Program-made: the position numbers and the translations under genes
Shown: piece by piece, positions 18,661-29,048 of the stretch
Layout: each line of letters opens with the position of its first letter
Numbering within the stretch: position 1 is the stretch's first letter
NCBI GenBank assembly: GCA_002050355.1
Contig: MWYY01000042.1
Coordinates: 1-60,813, forward strand
Length of the DNA stretch: 60,813 nt
Reading direction: 5' to 3'
Source: Acidobacteria bacterium 28-9
GTDB taxonomy: Bacteria > Acidobacteriota > Blastocatellia > Pyrinomonadales > Pyrinomonadaceae
The notes under the pieces: generated by a model
What the model was told of the DNA's origin: nothing
The model's input: the letters and a program-made list of their open reading frames with translations, nothing else
The model's database searches: none

Positions 18661-18691
18661 AAAGGGTTTCAGCTTAAAGCTGAAACCCTTT
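18661..18691 (-). terminator. Rho-independent terminator downstream of tRNA-Leu
   Basis: Perfect 15-bp inverted repeat around a single central base (AAAGGGTTTCAGCTT and its complement), followed on the minus strand by a T run. It lies 9 bp beyond the 3' end of tRNA-Leu and should end that transcript. Confidence 0.85.
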
Positions 18692-18699
18692 ATTTATAA

Positions 18700-18784
18700 T
18701 GGTGCCGAGGACGAGACTCGAACTCGTACGGTTTACACCACACGCCCCTCAAACGTGCGCGGCTACCAATTACGCCACCTCGGC
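18700..18784 (-). tRNA. tRNA-Leu (anticodon GAG)
   Basis: Acceptor arms GCCGAGG and CCTCGGC pair perfectly. The D arm, a long variable arm typical of a class II tRNA, and the T arm with GTTCGAGTC are present. The anticodon loop TTGAGGG within the CACGT/GCGTG stem gives GAG, reading CUC/CUU leucine codons. Discriminator A and an encoded CCA end the gene at 18700. It follows secG on the same strand and has its own terminator. Confidence 0.95.
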
Positions 18785-18863
18785 TTACCGGAGGGTTAAA
18801 GGACGTTAAATTAATAACTCCCTTATTTAAATTATCTATAAAAAACCAGACCGTTTTCTAAAA

Positions 18864-19403
18864 TCACTTATTATTTGCGTTCGCAGAAGTTGTGTTTGCA
18901 TTAACGACACTAGTTGTCGATGTTTGCTGCCCGTTACTATCGACAACAACTTGAGTTGTTTGATTGCCAGCCCCGCCAACATTAACTTTCATCGGTGAAT
19001 TTGTGTTTACAACAATCGCTGTATTCGAAGCTACACCTGCATCAACATTCGTTTTTACATTTGTAGTTGTATCTGCATCAACGTTTGCGTTCGCATCGAC
19101 ATTTGAATTGCTTTCTGTTGCCGGTACGGTTTCTGTTGTCGAATCGGGAGAACTCGTTTGCAGTACCGATACGTTACCGGTCAACGCGGGCATTGCTAGA
19201 AAGAGCGCAGACAACATAAAAAGGGTTGCCGCGCCGATTGTTATTTTGGACAAAATCGTCTGCGCGCCGCGCGGCTGAAACGCCGTGCTGGAAATATTAC
19301 TGGTAAAAAGCGCACCGGCGTCGGTCTTGCCCGGCTGCAGCAAAACACTCGCTATCAGTAAAACGCAGGAAACAAAAAACAATGTATATAAAATATAAAC
19401 CAA
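18864..19403 (-). CDS. secG: Protein-export membrane protein SecG with long Asn/Thr-rich tail
   Basis: 179 residues. The first 75 form the SecG core: TM1 (YILYTLFFVSCVLLIASVLL), the conserved LLQPGKTDAG turn, the SSTAFQPRGAQTILSK loop and TM2 (ATLFMLSALFLAMPAL). SecG assists SecYE in preprotein translocation. The remaining about 100 residues are a low-complexity tail rich in Asn, Thr, Val and Asp, longer than in the usual 70-120-residue SecG and probably disordered. The start is TTG with AGGCGG upstream. It lies 18 bp after tpiA on the same strand, a common pairing. Confidence 0.93.
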   Translation of the reverse strand: MVYILYTLFFVSCVLLIASVLLQPGKTDAGALFTSNISSTAFQPRGAQTILSKITIGAATLFMLSALFLAMPALTGNVSVLQTSSPDSTTETVPATESNSNVDANANVDADTTTNVKTNVDAGVASNTAIVVNTNSPMKVNVGGAGNQTTQVVVDSNGQQTSTTSVVNANTTSANANNK

Positions 19404-19421
19404 TCTTTTTATCCGCCTAAA

Positions 19422-20177
19422 TTATTTATAATTAACGATTTTCGCAAAACTCTCGGCTTCTAAACTCGCGCCGCCGACTAATGCTCCGTCAATGTCCGCA
19501 TTGTTCATCAAGCCTTTTATATTATCAGGCTTGACCGAACCGCCGTAAACGATTCGCGTTGCCTCGGCAATTTCTTTGCCTTGGGTTTCAGCCAATGTTT
19601 TACGAATGAATGCGTGCATTTCTTGAGCCTGTTCGGGCGTCGCGGTTTGACCCGTGCCGATTGCCCAGACAGGCTCGTAAGCGATTATGATACGTTCCAT
19701 ATCGGTAACTGTCAAACTGTCCAATGCGCCCAGAAGTTGCGTTTTAACGATATCTTCAGCTTCGCCCGCTTCTCTTTCCGCGAGTTTTTCGCCAATGCAG
19801 ACAATCGCCGTCAGACCGACTTCTAAACAAGCCTTTGTTTTCAAGTTTACCGTTTCGTCCGTTTCACCATAAAATTGCCGCCTCTCTGAATGACCGACAA
19901 TAATGTGCGAACAGCCGACATCTTTTATCATATCGGCGGCGATTTCGCCCGTATGCGCGCCGTGTTTTTGTTCAATCGAACAATCCTGCGCCGCAACTTT
20001 TATAATCGAGCCTTCGAGCCGGTCGCAGACGGTTTTTAATGCCGTAAAAACCGGCGCGATGATTACTTCACAATGTGTGGCGTTGGCAACAAGAGGTTTT
20101 AAAGAAACAGCCGTTTCAATCGCTTCGCCGAGCAGTTTATACATTTTCCAATTTCCCGCAATTACAGATTTTCTCAT
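19422..20177 (-). CDS. tpiA: Triosephosphate isomerase
   Basis: 251 residues, full length for the family. Interconverts dihydroxyacetone phosphate and glyceraldehyde 3-phosphate in glycolysis and gluconeogenesis. Signatures: GNWKMYK (substrate lysine), VGHSERR (catalytic His), [11 protein letters not shown] (catalytic Glu and start of the mobile loop) and YGGSVKPDN near the C-terminus. Every catalytic residue is present. It is first in a short tpiA-secG operon. Confidence 0.97.
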   Translation of the reverse strand: MRKSVIAGNWKMYKLLGEAIETAVSLKPLVANATHCEVIIAPVFTALKTVCDRLEGSIIKVAAQDCSIEQKHGAHTGEIAADMIKDVGCSHIIVGHSERRQFYGETDETVNLKTKACLEVGLTAIVCIGEKLAEREAGEAEDIVKTQLLGALDSLTVTDMERIIIAYEPVWAIGTGQTATPEQAQEMHAFIRKTLAETQGKEIAEATRIVYGGSVKPDNIKGLMNNADIDGALVGGASLEAESFAKIVNYK

Positions 20178-20230
20178 AATTTTTTCAACGTTAACGCAAT
20201 CAAAAATAAAACCGAATGTTTATTAATCGA

Positions 20231-21745
20231 CTAATTCGTTAAAAACTTTTCTTCAAAAATATTTCCACGCCCCAAAATACCTTTCGGATCGAACGCACGT
20301 TTCAATTCTGCCATTTCGTTTAAAAACCGCTCGCCAAACATTACGTGCAGATAATTTTTTTTGAGTTTTCCGATGCCGTGTTCGGCTGAAATTGTGCCGC
20401 CCAGCATTACGGTTTGCGCGACGAAATGCCCGTAGAGACGTTTTGCTTTTGCGGCTTCAGCTTCTGTTTTCGGCAAAATATTCGCATGCAGATGACAATC
20501 GCCGATATGCCCGAAAATAACGTAGTCGAGCGCGCTTTCGTCGAGTTTTTGTTTATAATATTTCAAAAAAGAAACAAAATTTTCGTCTGGCACAGCCATA
20601 TCCGTCCCGATTTTGCGTTGCTTATACCGAACGATTCGTTCATTTACCGAAACCGGCAAAGCGTGACGAAACTCAAGCATTTTATGCAAGTCATTTTCTG
20701 TCGTTGTAAACCAGGAACTTTCCAAATCTGTATTGTATTTTTCAAGCAGCGCATTCCAAAGTTCAAAAAGCCCGTCTTCGTTTTCCGCATCTGTTTCCTG
20801 TTCAAAAAATATCGCGCCCGCCATATTTTCAGGCGTTTTGGGAAATTTTTCTCTGATAAAATCTAACGAATTACTGTCAAAGTATTCTAATAAAGTTGCG
20901 TCAATTTGATTTTGGATTTTGGATTTTGGATTTTGGATTTGATTTCGTCTGGTTTCAAATGAAAGAGATTTTGCTTCATTTACAAAACACAATAAATCTT
21001 TTTCACCCTTAAAAAAAACGATTCCGCTCAGAAAACCTTCGGGCTTCGGCAAAATTTTTAATTGGATTTCGGTTATCGCGCCCAAAGTTCCTTCGCTGCC
21101 GACGAATAAATCTATCGCGTCCGTGTTCGCGGACGTAAAATAACCGGAAGCGTTTTTTCGGGTTTTTGGCTGAAAATAAGTTGGAATTTTGGCGCGAATT
21201 ATTTTCCCCGCCCGAGTTTGTAATTCGATAAAACCATTTTCCGCAAAAGTTTCGCCGCGTTTTAAGTCTAAAAATTCTCCGCTCGTCAAAACGATTTCAA
21301 GTCTTTGGACAAACGCTCTGGTCGCGCCGTATTTAAAACTTTTTGCGCCGGAAGCGTTTGTCGCAACAGTTCCGCCGATTTGACAACTCCATTCGGTCGG
21401 GTCGGGCGGATAAAACAAATTTCGCGCTCCGAGTTCTTTTTGCAAATCGGTTAAAAGAACGCCGCAGCCGACGACGGCAAAAAGATTTTCCTCGTTTATT
21501 TTTTTTATTTTATTTAACCTTTCGAGAGAAATTAAAAATCCCCCGAACGGAATCGCACCGCCGACGGTTCCAGTTCGCGCGCCGCTGATTGTAACCGGAG
21601 TTTTTTCATCGTTCGCTTCGCGCAAAACCGCCGCCAGTTCTTCAGCCGTTTCGGGAATGAAAAGTTTTTCGGCGTGTCCGCCTTTTATATTGCTGGCGTC
21701 GGTCAAATAATTTTGCAGCTCGTCCGTCTGAGTTTTTACTTGCAT
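20231..21745 (-). CDS. FAD-linked oxidase, GlcD/D-lactate dehydrogenase type
   Basis: About 504 residues from ATG 21745 (MQVKTQTDEL; an upstream in-frame start at 21784 would overlap uvrB). The N-terminal PCMH-type FAD-binding domain shows PVTISGARTGTVGG and CQIGGTVATNASGAKSFKYG. The C-terminal FAD-linked oxidase domain has GHIGDCHLHANI and SAEHGIGKLKK. The family oxidises 2-hydroxy acids such as D-lactate or glycolate; the exact substrate is open. A run of short tandem heptamers inserts about 11 residues (NQIQNPKSKIQ) in the second half. It follows uvrB by 13 bp. Confidence 0.9.
   Translation of the reverse strand: MQVKTQTDELQNYLTDASNIKGGHAEKLFIPETAEELAAVLREANDEKTPVTISGARTGTVGGAIPFGGFLISLERLNKIKKINEENLFAVVGCGVLLTDLQKELGARNLFYPPDPTEWSCQIGGTVATNASGAKSFKYGATRAFVQRLEIVLTSGEFLDLKRGETFAENGFIELQTRAGKIIRAKIPTYFQPKTRKNASGYFTSANTDAIDLFVGSEGTLGAITEIQLKILPKPEGFLSGIVFFKGEKDLLCFVNEAKSLSFETRRNQIQNPKSKIQNQIDATLLEYFDSNSLDFIREKFPKTPENMAGAIFFEQETDAENEDGLFELWNALLEKYNTDLESSWFTTTENDLHKMLEFRHALPVSVNERIVRYKQRKIGTDMAVPDENFVSFLKYYKQKLDESALDYVIFGHIGDCHLHANILPKTEAEAAKAKRLYGHFVAQTVMLGGTISAEHGIGKLKKNYLHVMFGERFLNEMAELKRAFDPKGILGRGNIFEEKFLTN
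20908..20940. repeat. In-gene tandem heptamer repeat (GGATTTT unit)
   Basis: About 4.7 copies of the 7-base unit GGATTTT lie inside the FAD oxidase gene. Because 33 bases are an exact multiple of three, the frame is kept, and on the coding strand they specify a QNPKSKIQN-like stretch. This resembles the short tandemly repeated repetitive heptamers familiar in cyanobacteria and seen in other phyla. Confidence 0.85.
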
Positions 21746-21758
21746 ATTTACTAATGGA

Positions 21759-23747
21759 TTATCTGACTTGCAGTTCCCTTTCACGCAGATAATTTATTCT
21801 GTCTCGTATTTCAGCGGCTTGCTCAAATTTCATTTCCCTTGCTGATTGGCGCATTTCCAATTCGAGATTTGCGATTGTTTCGCGTAATTTCTGCGGCGTA
21901 TACTCTTCAAATTTGTCGAATTCGAGCGGCACTTTGAAATAGTCGGCTTCGTACGCCGTAACCAAAGTCGCGTCAATTGATTTTACAATTGTCGTCGGCG
22001 TAATTCCGTTTTCCAGATTGTATTCTTCCTGAACTTTTCTGCGCCGCTCTGTTTCATCAATCGCCCTTTTCATCGAATCGGTAATGCGGTCAGCGTAGAG
22101 AATCGCCTTGCCGCCCGCGTTTCGTGCGGCGCGTCCCATAGTTTGAATCAAGCTCCGTTCACTTCGTAAAAATCCTTCTTTGTCGGCATCCAGAATGGCA
22201 ACGAGCGACACTTCCGGCAAATCTAAACCTTCACGCAAAAGGTTAATACCGACCAGAACATCAAATTCACCGCGCCGAAGGTTTCGCAGAATTTTTATGC
22301 GTTCCAGAGTTACAATATCTGAGTGAAGATATTGAACTTTGACTCCGACTTCCGAGAAATACTCGGTCAGAGATTCCGACATTTTTTTCGTCAGAGTCGT
22401 TACCAAAACGCGCTCGTTTCTTTCCGTGCGGAGGCGGCATTCTTCCAGAAGATTATCAATTTGTCCTTTGACCGGGCGTACTTCAACAATCGGATCAAGC
22501 AACCCGGTCGGACGAATTATCTGCTCGACGACTTCGCCGCCGGTTTTTTCCAACTCGTAATTTCCGGGCGTGGCTGAAACAAAAATTGTCTGACCGATGC
22601 GCTGGTTAAACTCGTCGAAATTGAGCGGTCGATTGTCCATCGCCGACGGCAGACGAAAGCCGTATTCGACCAAATTCCCTTTGCGCGAGCGGTCGCCCTT
22701 ATACATTGCGCCGAGCTGCGGAACGGTTTGATGCGATTCATCAATCACGATAATAGAATTGTCCGGTAAATAATCGAGCAAAGTCGGCGGCGGCGAACCG
22801 GCAGATTTCCCCGTCAAATGACGCGAATAATTTTCGATGCCCCGGCAAAATCCCATCTCTTTTATCATTTCCAGGTCGTACATCGTGCGCTGATGCAGGC
22901 GCTGTGATTCGACGATTTTGCCTTGTTTGATAAGTTCTTCTTCCCACCAGTTGAGTTCGTCTTTGATGGTTTTAAGCGCGCGTTTAACGGTCGGTTTCGA
23001 CATCACGTAGTGAGTTTTCGGATAAATCGGCAGGCGCGAATCGTGTTTGTGAATTACCTCGCCCAAAAGCGGGTCAATCGTCGAAACCGAATCAATTTCG
23101 TCGCCCCAGAATTCTATGCGATAAGCCCGGTCTTGATAACTCGGGTAAACTTCGACGACATCGCCGCGCACGCGAAAAGTGCCGCGCTCGAATTCGATAT
23201 GCGAGCGTTCATACTGTAATTCAACAAGTCTTTTCAAAAAATCCTCGCGTTTTAATTGCTGTTTCGGTTCGACAAACAAAATCATACCGAAATATGCGTC
23301 CGGATCGCCGAGACCGTAAATGCACGAAACCGATGCGACGACAATCACGTCGCGCCGCTCGAACAGAGCGCGCGTCGCGCTAAGCCGAAGACGGTCGATT
23401 TCTTCATTTATCGTCGCTTCTTTTTCTATGTAGAGGTCGGACGCCGGAACGTATGCTTCGGGTTGATAATAATCGTAATATGAGACGAAATATTCGACTG
23501 AGTTTTCGGGGAAAAAGGTTTTGAATTCTTGATAAAGCTGCGCGGCGAGGGTTTTGTTATGAGCTAAAACGAGCGCCGGACGCTGAACTTGTTGAATTAC
23601 ATTGGCGATTGTAAAAGTTTTTCCGCTTCCCGTAATGCCCAGCAAAACCTGATCTTTCGTGCCGCCGTTTAATTCACTGACAATTTGTTTTATTGCCTGC
23701 GGCTGGTCGCCTTTCGGTTCATTTTCGGAAGTTAAGTTAAATTGCAT
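21759..23747 (-). CDS. uvrB: Excinuclease ABC subunit B
   Basis: 662 residues, standard UvrB length. Damage-verifying helicase-like subunit of nucleotide excision repair, loaded by UvrA and cleaving with UvrC. Walker [10 protein letters not shown] is at about 40-48. The beta-hairpin signature [12 protein letters not shown] is near 93, the DESHQ box is near 338, and helicase motifs include [17 protein letters not shown] and QTMGRAARN. The C-terminal UVR domain ([15 protein letters not shown]) binds UvrC. The gene is intact and heads the minus-strand group with the FAD oxidase. Confidence 0.98.
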   Translation of the reverse strand: MQFNLTSENEPKGDQPQAIKQIVSELNGGTKDQVLLGITGSGKTFTIANVIQQVQRPALVLAHNKTLAAQLYQEFKTFFPENSVEYFVSYYDYYQPEAYVPASDLYIEKEATINEEIDRLRLSATRALFERRDVIVVASVSCIYGLGDPDAYFGMILFVEPKQQLKREDFLKRLVELQYERSHIEFERGTFRVRGDVVEVYPSYQDRAYRIEFWGDEIDSVSTIDPLLGEVIHKHDSRLPIYPKTHYVMSKPTVKRALKTIKDELNWWEEELIKQGKIVESQRLHQRTMYDLEMIKEMGFCRGIENYSRHLTGKSAGSPPPTLLDYLPDNSIIVIDESHQTVPQLGAMYKGDRSRKGNLVEYGFRLPSAMDNRPLNFDEFNQRIGQTIFVSATPGNYELEKTGGEVVEQIIRPTGLLDPIVEVRPVKGQIDNLLEECRLRTERNERVLVTTLTKKMSESLTEYFSEVGVKVQYLHSDIVTLERIKILRNLRRGEFDVLVGINLLREGLDLPEVSLVAILDADKEGFLRSERSLIQTMGRAARNAGGKAILYADRITDSMKRAIDETERRRKVQEEYNLENGITPTTIVKSIDATLVTAYEADYFKVPLEFDKFEEYTPQKLRETIANLELEMRQSAREMKFEQAAEIRDRINYLRERELQVR

Positions 23748-23953
23748 CGATAAAAAAATTTGTTGAATTTTTATTATTTTACTGCGTATCGGTTCGGTCT
23801 GTCATTTACGAAATTAATATTTTAGCAATAGTTCAGAGACTTACATTTCCTTTTTCTTTTCGCGAAAAAAATTACTGCCAACCTTTACCATTTAAGATTT
23901 TCATAATAAAGTTACTAATTCGGATTTATTCAAACCAAAAACAATAAAAAGTA

Positions 23954-24865
23954 ATGTCAGAGATTCAAACTGTCTCGATAACAAGTTTCGTCAGTCTGCC
24001 GCTCGTCCATCGAGGCAAAGTCCGCGATGTTTATCAGGTGAATGAAGAAGAACTTCTTCTGGTTGCGACCGATAGAATCTCCGCTTTTGATTATGTATTA
24101 CCGACGCCGATTCCCCAAAAAGGAGCGATTTTAACAGCGCTTTCTGCTTTTTGGTTTGAGAAGTTAAAAAGCATCGTGGAAAACCATTTTATAAGCTGTG
24201 ATTTTGATGAATTTCCCGCAGCTATTCGTCAACATGAAGAATTACGCGGTCGTTCGACGCTTGTAAAAAAAACTAAAGTTTTTCCGGTTGAATGCGTCGT
24301 GCGCGGTTATTTGGAAGGTTCGGGTTGGAAAGATTATCAAGTGACGGGAAATGTTTGCAATTATAATTTGCCGGAAAATCTACGGCAATGCGAAAAACTT
24401 CCCCGCCCGATTTTTACACCGGCAACCAAAGCCCAAACCGGACACGACGAAAATATTAGTGAGTCCGAATTCGCAAATATTGTCGGCGCCGAAACGGCTG
24501 AACAATTGCGTTCGATTTCCTTCGAAATCTACAAACAAGCAAGCAGTTACGCTTTAACACGCGGAATAATCATTGCCGACACGAAATTTGAATTCGGTCT
24601 GGATGAAAATGATAATATTTTATTGATTGACGAAGTTTTAACGCCTGATTCTTCGCGTTTTTGGTCGCTTGATAACTACGCGCCGGGCGCTTCGCAGTCT
24701 TCTTTTGACAAACAATTTGTGCGCGATTATTTGGAGACTTTGGATTGGAACAAACAGCCGCCGGCGCCTGAACTTTCGCCGCATATCGTCGAAGCGACAA
24801 CAGCCCGATATTCAGAAGCATATCGTATTTTGACCGGAAAAAATTTAGAAATAAATGAAAAGTAA
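23954..24865 (+). CDS. purC: Phosphoribosylaminoimidazole-succinocarboxamide synthase
   Basis: 303 residues, the longer SAICAR synthase type. It joins aspartate to CAIR with ATP in purine synthesis. Visible motifs are HRGKVRDVYQ at the N-terminus (ATP-binding strand), DRISAFD, VECVVRGYLEGSGWKDYQ, TPATKAQTGHDENIS and the metal/ATP segment LIDEVLTPDSSRFW. No other pur gene is adjacent. A perfect 9-bp inverted repeat follows the stop, before the Fis-like gene on the same strand. Confidence 0.96.
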   Translation: MSEIQTVSITSFVSLPLVHRGKVRDVYQVNEEELLLVATDRISAFDYVLPTPIPQKGAILTALSAFWFEKLKSIVENHFISCDFDEFPAAIRQHEELRGRSTLVKKTKVFPVECVVRGYLEGSGWKDYQVTGNVCNYNLPENLRQCEKLPRPIFTPATKAQTGHDENISESEFANIVGAETAEQLRSISFEIYKQASSYALTRGIIIADTKFEFGLDENDNILLIDEVLTPDSSRFWSLDNYAPGASQSSFDKQFVRDYLETLDWNKQPPAPELSPHIVEATTARYSEAYRILTGKNLEINEK

Positions 24866-24868
24866 GCC

Positions 24869-24887
24869 TGTAACAAATTTTGTTACA
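24869..24887. promoter_or_regulatory. Perfect palindrome between purC and fis-like gene
   Basis: TGTAACAAA and TTTGTTACA flank one central base. The 19-bp symmetric site begins 3 bp after the purC stop and ends 13 bp before the ATG of the Fis-like protein, where it could bind a dimeric regulator or fold in mRNA. It lacks a following T run, so it is not a typical terminator. Confidence 0.5.
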
Positions 24888-24900
24888 AGCTACTGAAAAT

Positions 24901-25146
24901 ATGCAACTACGAACTCAAATGGAAATTTTGATAGAAGAAATGCTCAATGGGCAGATTCTGCTTAATGAAGCCCTTTTAGAATTTGAAAAAATTTATATTC
25001 AAAAGGCTTTGCAGCGATATGACGAGCATTTTTCAAACACCGCCAACGCTCTCGGTATTCATCGCAACACGCTATCAAAAAAAGCAGCCGCTTATCAAAC
25101 CGAAACCAGAACGCCTAAACGTCTCTTAGCACGACGTTCCCGCTAG
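24901..25146 (+). CDS. Small Fis-type helix-turn-helix protein
   Basis: About 81 residues from ATG 24901 (an in-frame TTG lies at 24880 inside the palindrome). The N-terminal half is helical (NEALLEFEKIYIQKALQRY), and the C-terminal half is a Fis/NtrC-type HTH (FSNTANALGIHRNTLSKKAA). It resembles the stand-alone DNA-binding domain of Fis: the N-terminal helices match the Fis/NtrC dimerisation segment. It probably acts as a nucleoid or transcription factor. It is 35 bp behind purC and its TAG stop overlaps the stop of the convergent MOSC gene in a CTAG palindrome. Confidence 0.8.
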   Translation: MQLRTQMEILIEEMLNGQILLNEALLEFEKIYIQKALQRYDEHFSNTANALGIHRNTLSKKAAAYQTETRTPKRLLARRSR

Positions 25147-25961
25147 TTTTTCAGTTCGAGTATCTCGATTTTATTGCCCACTTTTATTTCTTCTCCGGCA
25201 TTTTCAGCAATCAGATTTTGCCCGAATAAAATCTTTTTCTTGATGCTTCTTTTCGGTATTCGATATGTCGCCAGAGTTTTGAGCGGTTCCATTCCGTCGG
25301 AAATTCCGGTTTCCTGGTCAATGGTCGTTATTACACACCGGGCGCACGATTTGACTACGTGAAAAACGGTTTTGCCGATTTTAATTTTCTTCCAAGTATC
25401 TTCTTCAAAAGGTTCGCTGTCGGAGACTACAAAATTCGGACGAAAGCGATTCATCGGAATTTTTTTTCCAAGTCTATTATTTAAATCCGCAAGTGAACTT
25501 TCGCCGATTAAAAGAAACGGATAACCGTCGGCAAAACTTACGATATCTTCTTTGTGAACGGCATAAAAATAATTCACTTTTCGTTTTGTTTCTTCCGGCA
25601 TTGAAACGAGTTTACAATTTGTTTGCAAAACGTCGGAAAACCATTTGTTTATTTTATCTCCATAAACATCAGCGCGAACTTTGCTGCTCCAAATCCTTAC
25701 TCTCACGGTGTCTCGGATTGAAGGCAAAATCGCAAATTCAATACTGTTTTCATTATCAAACACCCGCAAATTATTCTCAATAATTTTTACATCTAAGGTC
25801 GCCATTTTCGGATGCTCGCGTTGTGTTAAAAATTCGTTCTTTTCACTGACCAACATCCAACGTCTATCCAGTTGCAAACCTCTAGTTTCGACAATAGAAG
25901 TTCTCAGCGAAATCCCGCTAAATGATTTGATTGGATAAATATTTATTTCAATAATTTCCAT
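25143..25961 (-). CDS. MOSC domain-containing molybdenum-cofactor enzyme (YcbX/mARC-like)
   Basis: 272 residues. The N-terminal MOSC beta-barrel (INIYPIKSFSGISL, RGLQLDRRWMLV) and the C-terminal MOSC domain (SLADLNNRLGKKIPMNRFRPNFVV) are both present. Cys in VKSCARCVITTIDQETG is at the position of the Mo-ligating cysteine in mARC/YcbX proteins. These reduce N-hydroxylated compounds; a 2Fe-2S domain as in E. coli YcbX is absent, so it would need separate electron donors. It is divergent from groES with 190 bp between them. Confidence 0.87.
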   Translation of the reverse strand: MEIIEINIYPIKSFSGISLRTSIVETRGLQLDRRWMLVSEKNEFLTQREHPKMATLDVKIIENNLRVFDNENSIEFAILPSIRDTVRVRIWSSKVRADVYGDKINKWFSDVLQTNCKLVSMPEETKRKVNYFYAVHKEDIVSFADGYPFLLIGESSLADLNNRLGKKIPMNRFRPNFVVSDSEPFEEDTWKKIKIGKTVFHVVKSCARCVITTIDQETGISDGMEPLKTLATYRIPKRSIKKKILFGQNLIAENAGEEIKVGNKIEILELKN

Positions 25962-26024
25962 ATATTTTATTTATGAAATTTGATGGTGTTCATATCAGAT
26001 TTTGTGATATCAATGTCACCAGAC

Positions 26025-26054
26025 TTGACTAATATGTAATCTGCATTGTATATT
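26025..26054 (+). promoter_or_regulatory. Predicted sigma-70-type promoter of groESL
   Basis: TTGACT (26025-26030) and TATATT (26049-26054) are separated by 18 bp and sit immediately upstream of, and overlapping, the CIRCE operator, as expected of an HrcA-repressed housekeeping promoter. Confidence 0.7.
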
Positions 26055-26079
26055 AGCACTCATAGGGTGTGAGTGCCAA
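26053..26079 (+). promoter_or_regulatory. CIRCE operator (HrcA binding site)
   Basis: TTAGCACTC, nine bases, then GAGTGCCAA. This matches the CIRCE consensus TTAGCACTC-N9-GAGTGCTAA with one mismatch, about 75 bp before groES. It implies HrcA-mediated heat-shock repression; hrcA is not in the window. Confidence 0.95.
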
Positions 26080-26152
26080 ATAAAGGAATAACTTTGGTAA
26101 ATCACATCTGATGTATTTCATTTTAAAACTATTTACAGGAGTTAAAAACATT

Positions 26153-26470
26153 ATGGCAACAAACATTAAACCTTTACACGACCGAGTTATTGTGCGTCGG
26201 ATTGAAGACAGCAACGATAAAACTGCAGGCGGACTTTATATTCCGGACACGGCAAAAGAAAAACCGCAAGAAGGCGAAGTCGTCGCGGCAGGCGAAGGAA
26301 AATACAAAGAAGACGGTTCGCGTCAAACTTTGGATGTAAAACAAGGCGACCGAGTTCTTTTCGGTAAATACAGCGGCTCGGAAATCAAAATCGACAACGA
26401 GGAATTGTTGATTATGCGCGAAGACGAAATTTTAGGTGTTATCGAACGCGCCGGAGCAAACGCAAGCTAA
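26153..26470 (+). CDS. groES: Co-chaperonin GroES
   Basis: 105 residues. Heptameric lid for GroEL. The start ATG 26153 is set by the ribosome site AGGAG 8 bp upstream; a longer frame from 26111 lacks one. [34 protein letters not shown] (mobile loop) and [11 protein letters not shown] are typical. First gene of a groESL operon under CIRCE. Confidence 0.98.
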   Translation: MATNIKPLHDRVIVRRIEDSNDKTAGGLYIPDTAKEKPQEGEVVAAGEGKYKEDGSRQTLDVKQGDRVLFGKYSGSEIKIDNEELLIMREDEILGVIERAGANAS

Positions 26471-26481
26471 TTAAAAGTTCA

Positions 26482-26516
26482 AAAGTTCAAGGTTGTGAAA
26501 ACAAACATTGAACTTT
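26482..26516. repeat. Inverted repeat between groES and groEL
   Basis: AAAGTTCAA and TTGAACTTT can pair with a 17-base loop. Further copies of the same unit lie on both sides. It could be a processing or attenuation stem inside the groESL mRNA, or relic short repeats. Confidence 0.4.
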
Positions 26517-26561
26517 GACTAATAAACTTTGAACAAAAGATTTTAATAAAGGAGATTATAA

Positions 26562-28214
<1,653 letters not shown>

Positions 28215-28248
28215 TTCGATTTTAGATTTCCTATTTCTAAATTGTAAG

Positions 28249-28283
28249 AGAAAGGCTTTGCTGAATTTCGGCAAAGCCTTTCT
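28249..28283 (+). terminator. Terminator of groESL
   Basis: 13-bp perfect arms AGAAAGGCTTTGC / GCAAAGCCTTTCT with a 9-base loop, followed by TTATTTAT, 35 bp after the groEL stop. Confidence 0.85.
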
Positions 28284-28419
28284 TATTTATATGATTTGTA
28301 AATGGTTTGCGATTCAATAAAGTTTGATCCAAGCAAAACTTTGGGAGTTAAAGCTCTGGCGTGCAACTAAGTGTATCAACCAATCCGAATTAATAAAATT
28401 TTTGGCTTTAGAAAAATGT

Positions 28420-28674
28420 TTAAGGTTTTTTGTCTTTTATCTTTGCTTGTTCTCGTCCTTGCGGGGTATCTACGGTTTGACTACTGCCTAAAATATCGCG
28501 GCTGTCGGCGTCACCTTTGCTTTCATCGCCGCGCAACACCTGTCGAAGAATTTCATCAGGCATTTGGTTGGAAGATTCCTCGGAAAGTTGCTCGACACTC
28601 CATTCATCTCGTTTGGAATCAGATGTTTGTGCAGTCTCAGCTTTTTTATTCGGTAGCATTGCTTTGTCACTCAT
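28420..28674 (-). CDS. Small acidic hypothetical protein
   Basis: 84 residues, highly charged (rich in Glu, Asp, Lys, Ser and Gln), no Cys, no membrane segment and no domain I recognise. A good ribosome site (AAGGAAGG, 7 bp before ATG) supports it as a real gene. The sequence (SVEQLSEESSNQMPDEILRQVLRGDE) suggests a mostly disordered protein with one helix. Monocistronic. Confidence 0.6.
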   Translation of the reverse strand: MSDKAMLPNKKAETAQTSDSKRDEWSVEQLSEESSNQMPDEILRQVLRGDESKGDADSRDILGSSQTVDTPQGREQAKIKDKKP

Positions 28675-29000
28675 ATCGAAACCTTCCTTGTTATTAAAAT
28701 TTCTTGTTAGTAAAAAACCAACCGTCGTTCCTCAAGATTGTCGCCATTTTACTCGTTATAAATAAGCCTTGCGCCTCATAAATTTGTATGATTTCTACGG
28801 AAACATAGATGAAATTCAAACTGAAGTTTCACTCTAAGGGTTATCTCTTCTAAATAGTTTAACATAAGTTGCGACTCCAACTCTTATTTAAACCTCCTAC
28901 CAAAAACTTTAAACAGAGACGATTATTTCCTTGTCGATCTTAATGCTTGGTCATCAATCACCTGCATCGTTTCCAAACATACGATTGTATGAAAACGAAA
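28675..29000. other. Intergenic region, nothing recognised
   Basis: 326 bp upstream of the small acidic gene (minus strand) and ending at the terminator of the next minus-strand gene. It should hold the promoter of the acidic protein. I see no RNA gene or repeat. Confidence 0.5.
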
Positions 29001-29028
29001 AAAGGGGGCGAATCAATTCGCCCCCTTT
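29001..29028 (-). terminator. Terminator of the glycine-zipper protein gene
   Basis: 13-bp perfect arms (AAAGGGGGCGAAT and complement) with a 2-base loop; on the minus strand a T run follows. It lies 21 bp beyond the stop of the gene at 29049. Confidence 0.85.
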
Positions 29029-29048
29029 CCTTTATTTGTAAATTGTAT

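Noticed and set aside
18661-18691. Small regulatory RNA hairpin
   Set aside because: Position and T run after tRNA-Leu fit an ordinary terminator.
28371-28697. Plus-strand frame opposite the small acidic gene
   Set aside because: The minus-strand gene has a clear ribosome site; the plus frame has none and looks like its complement.
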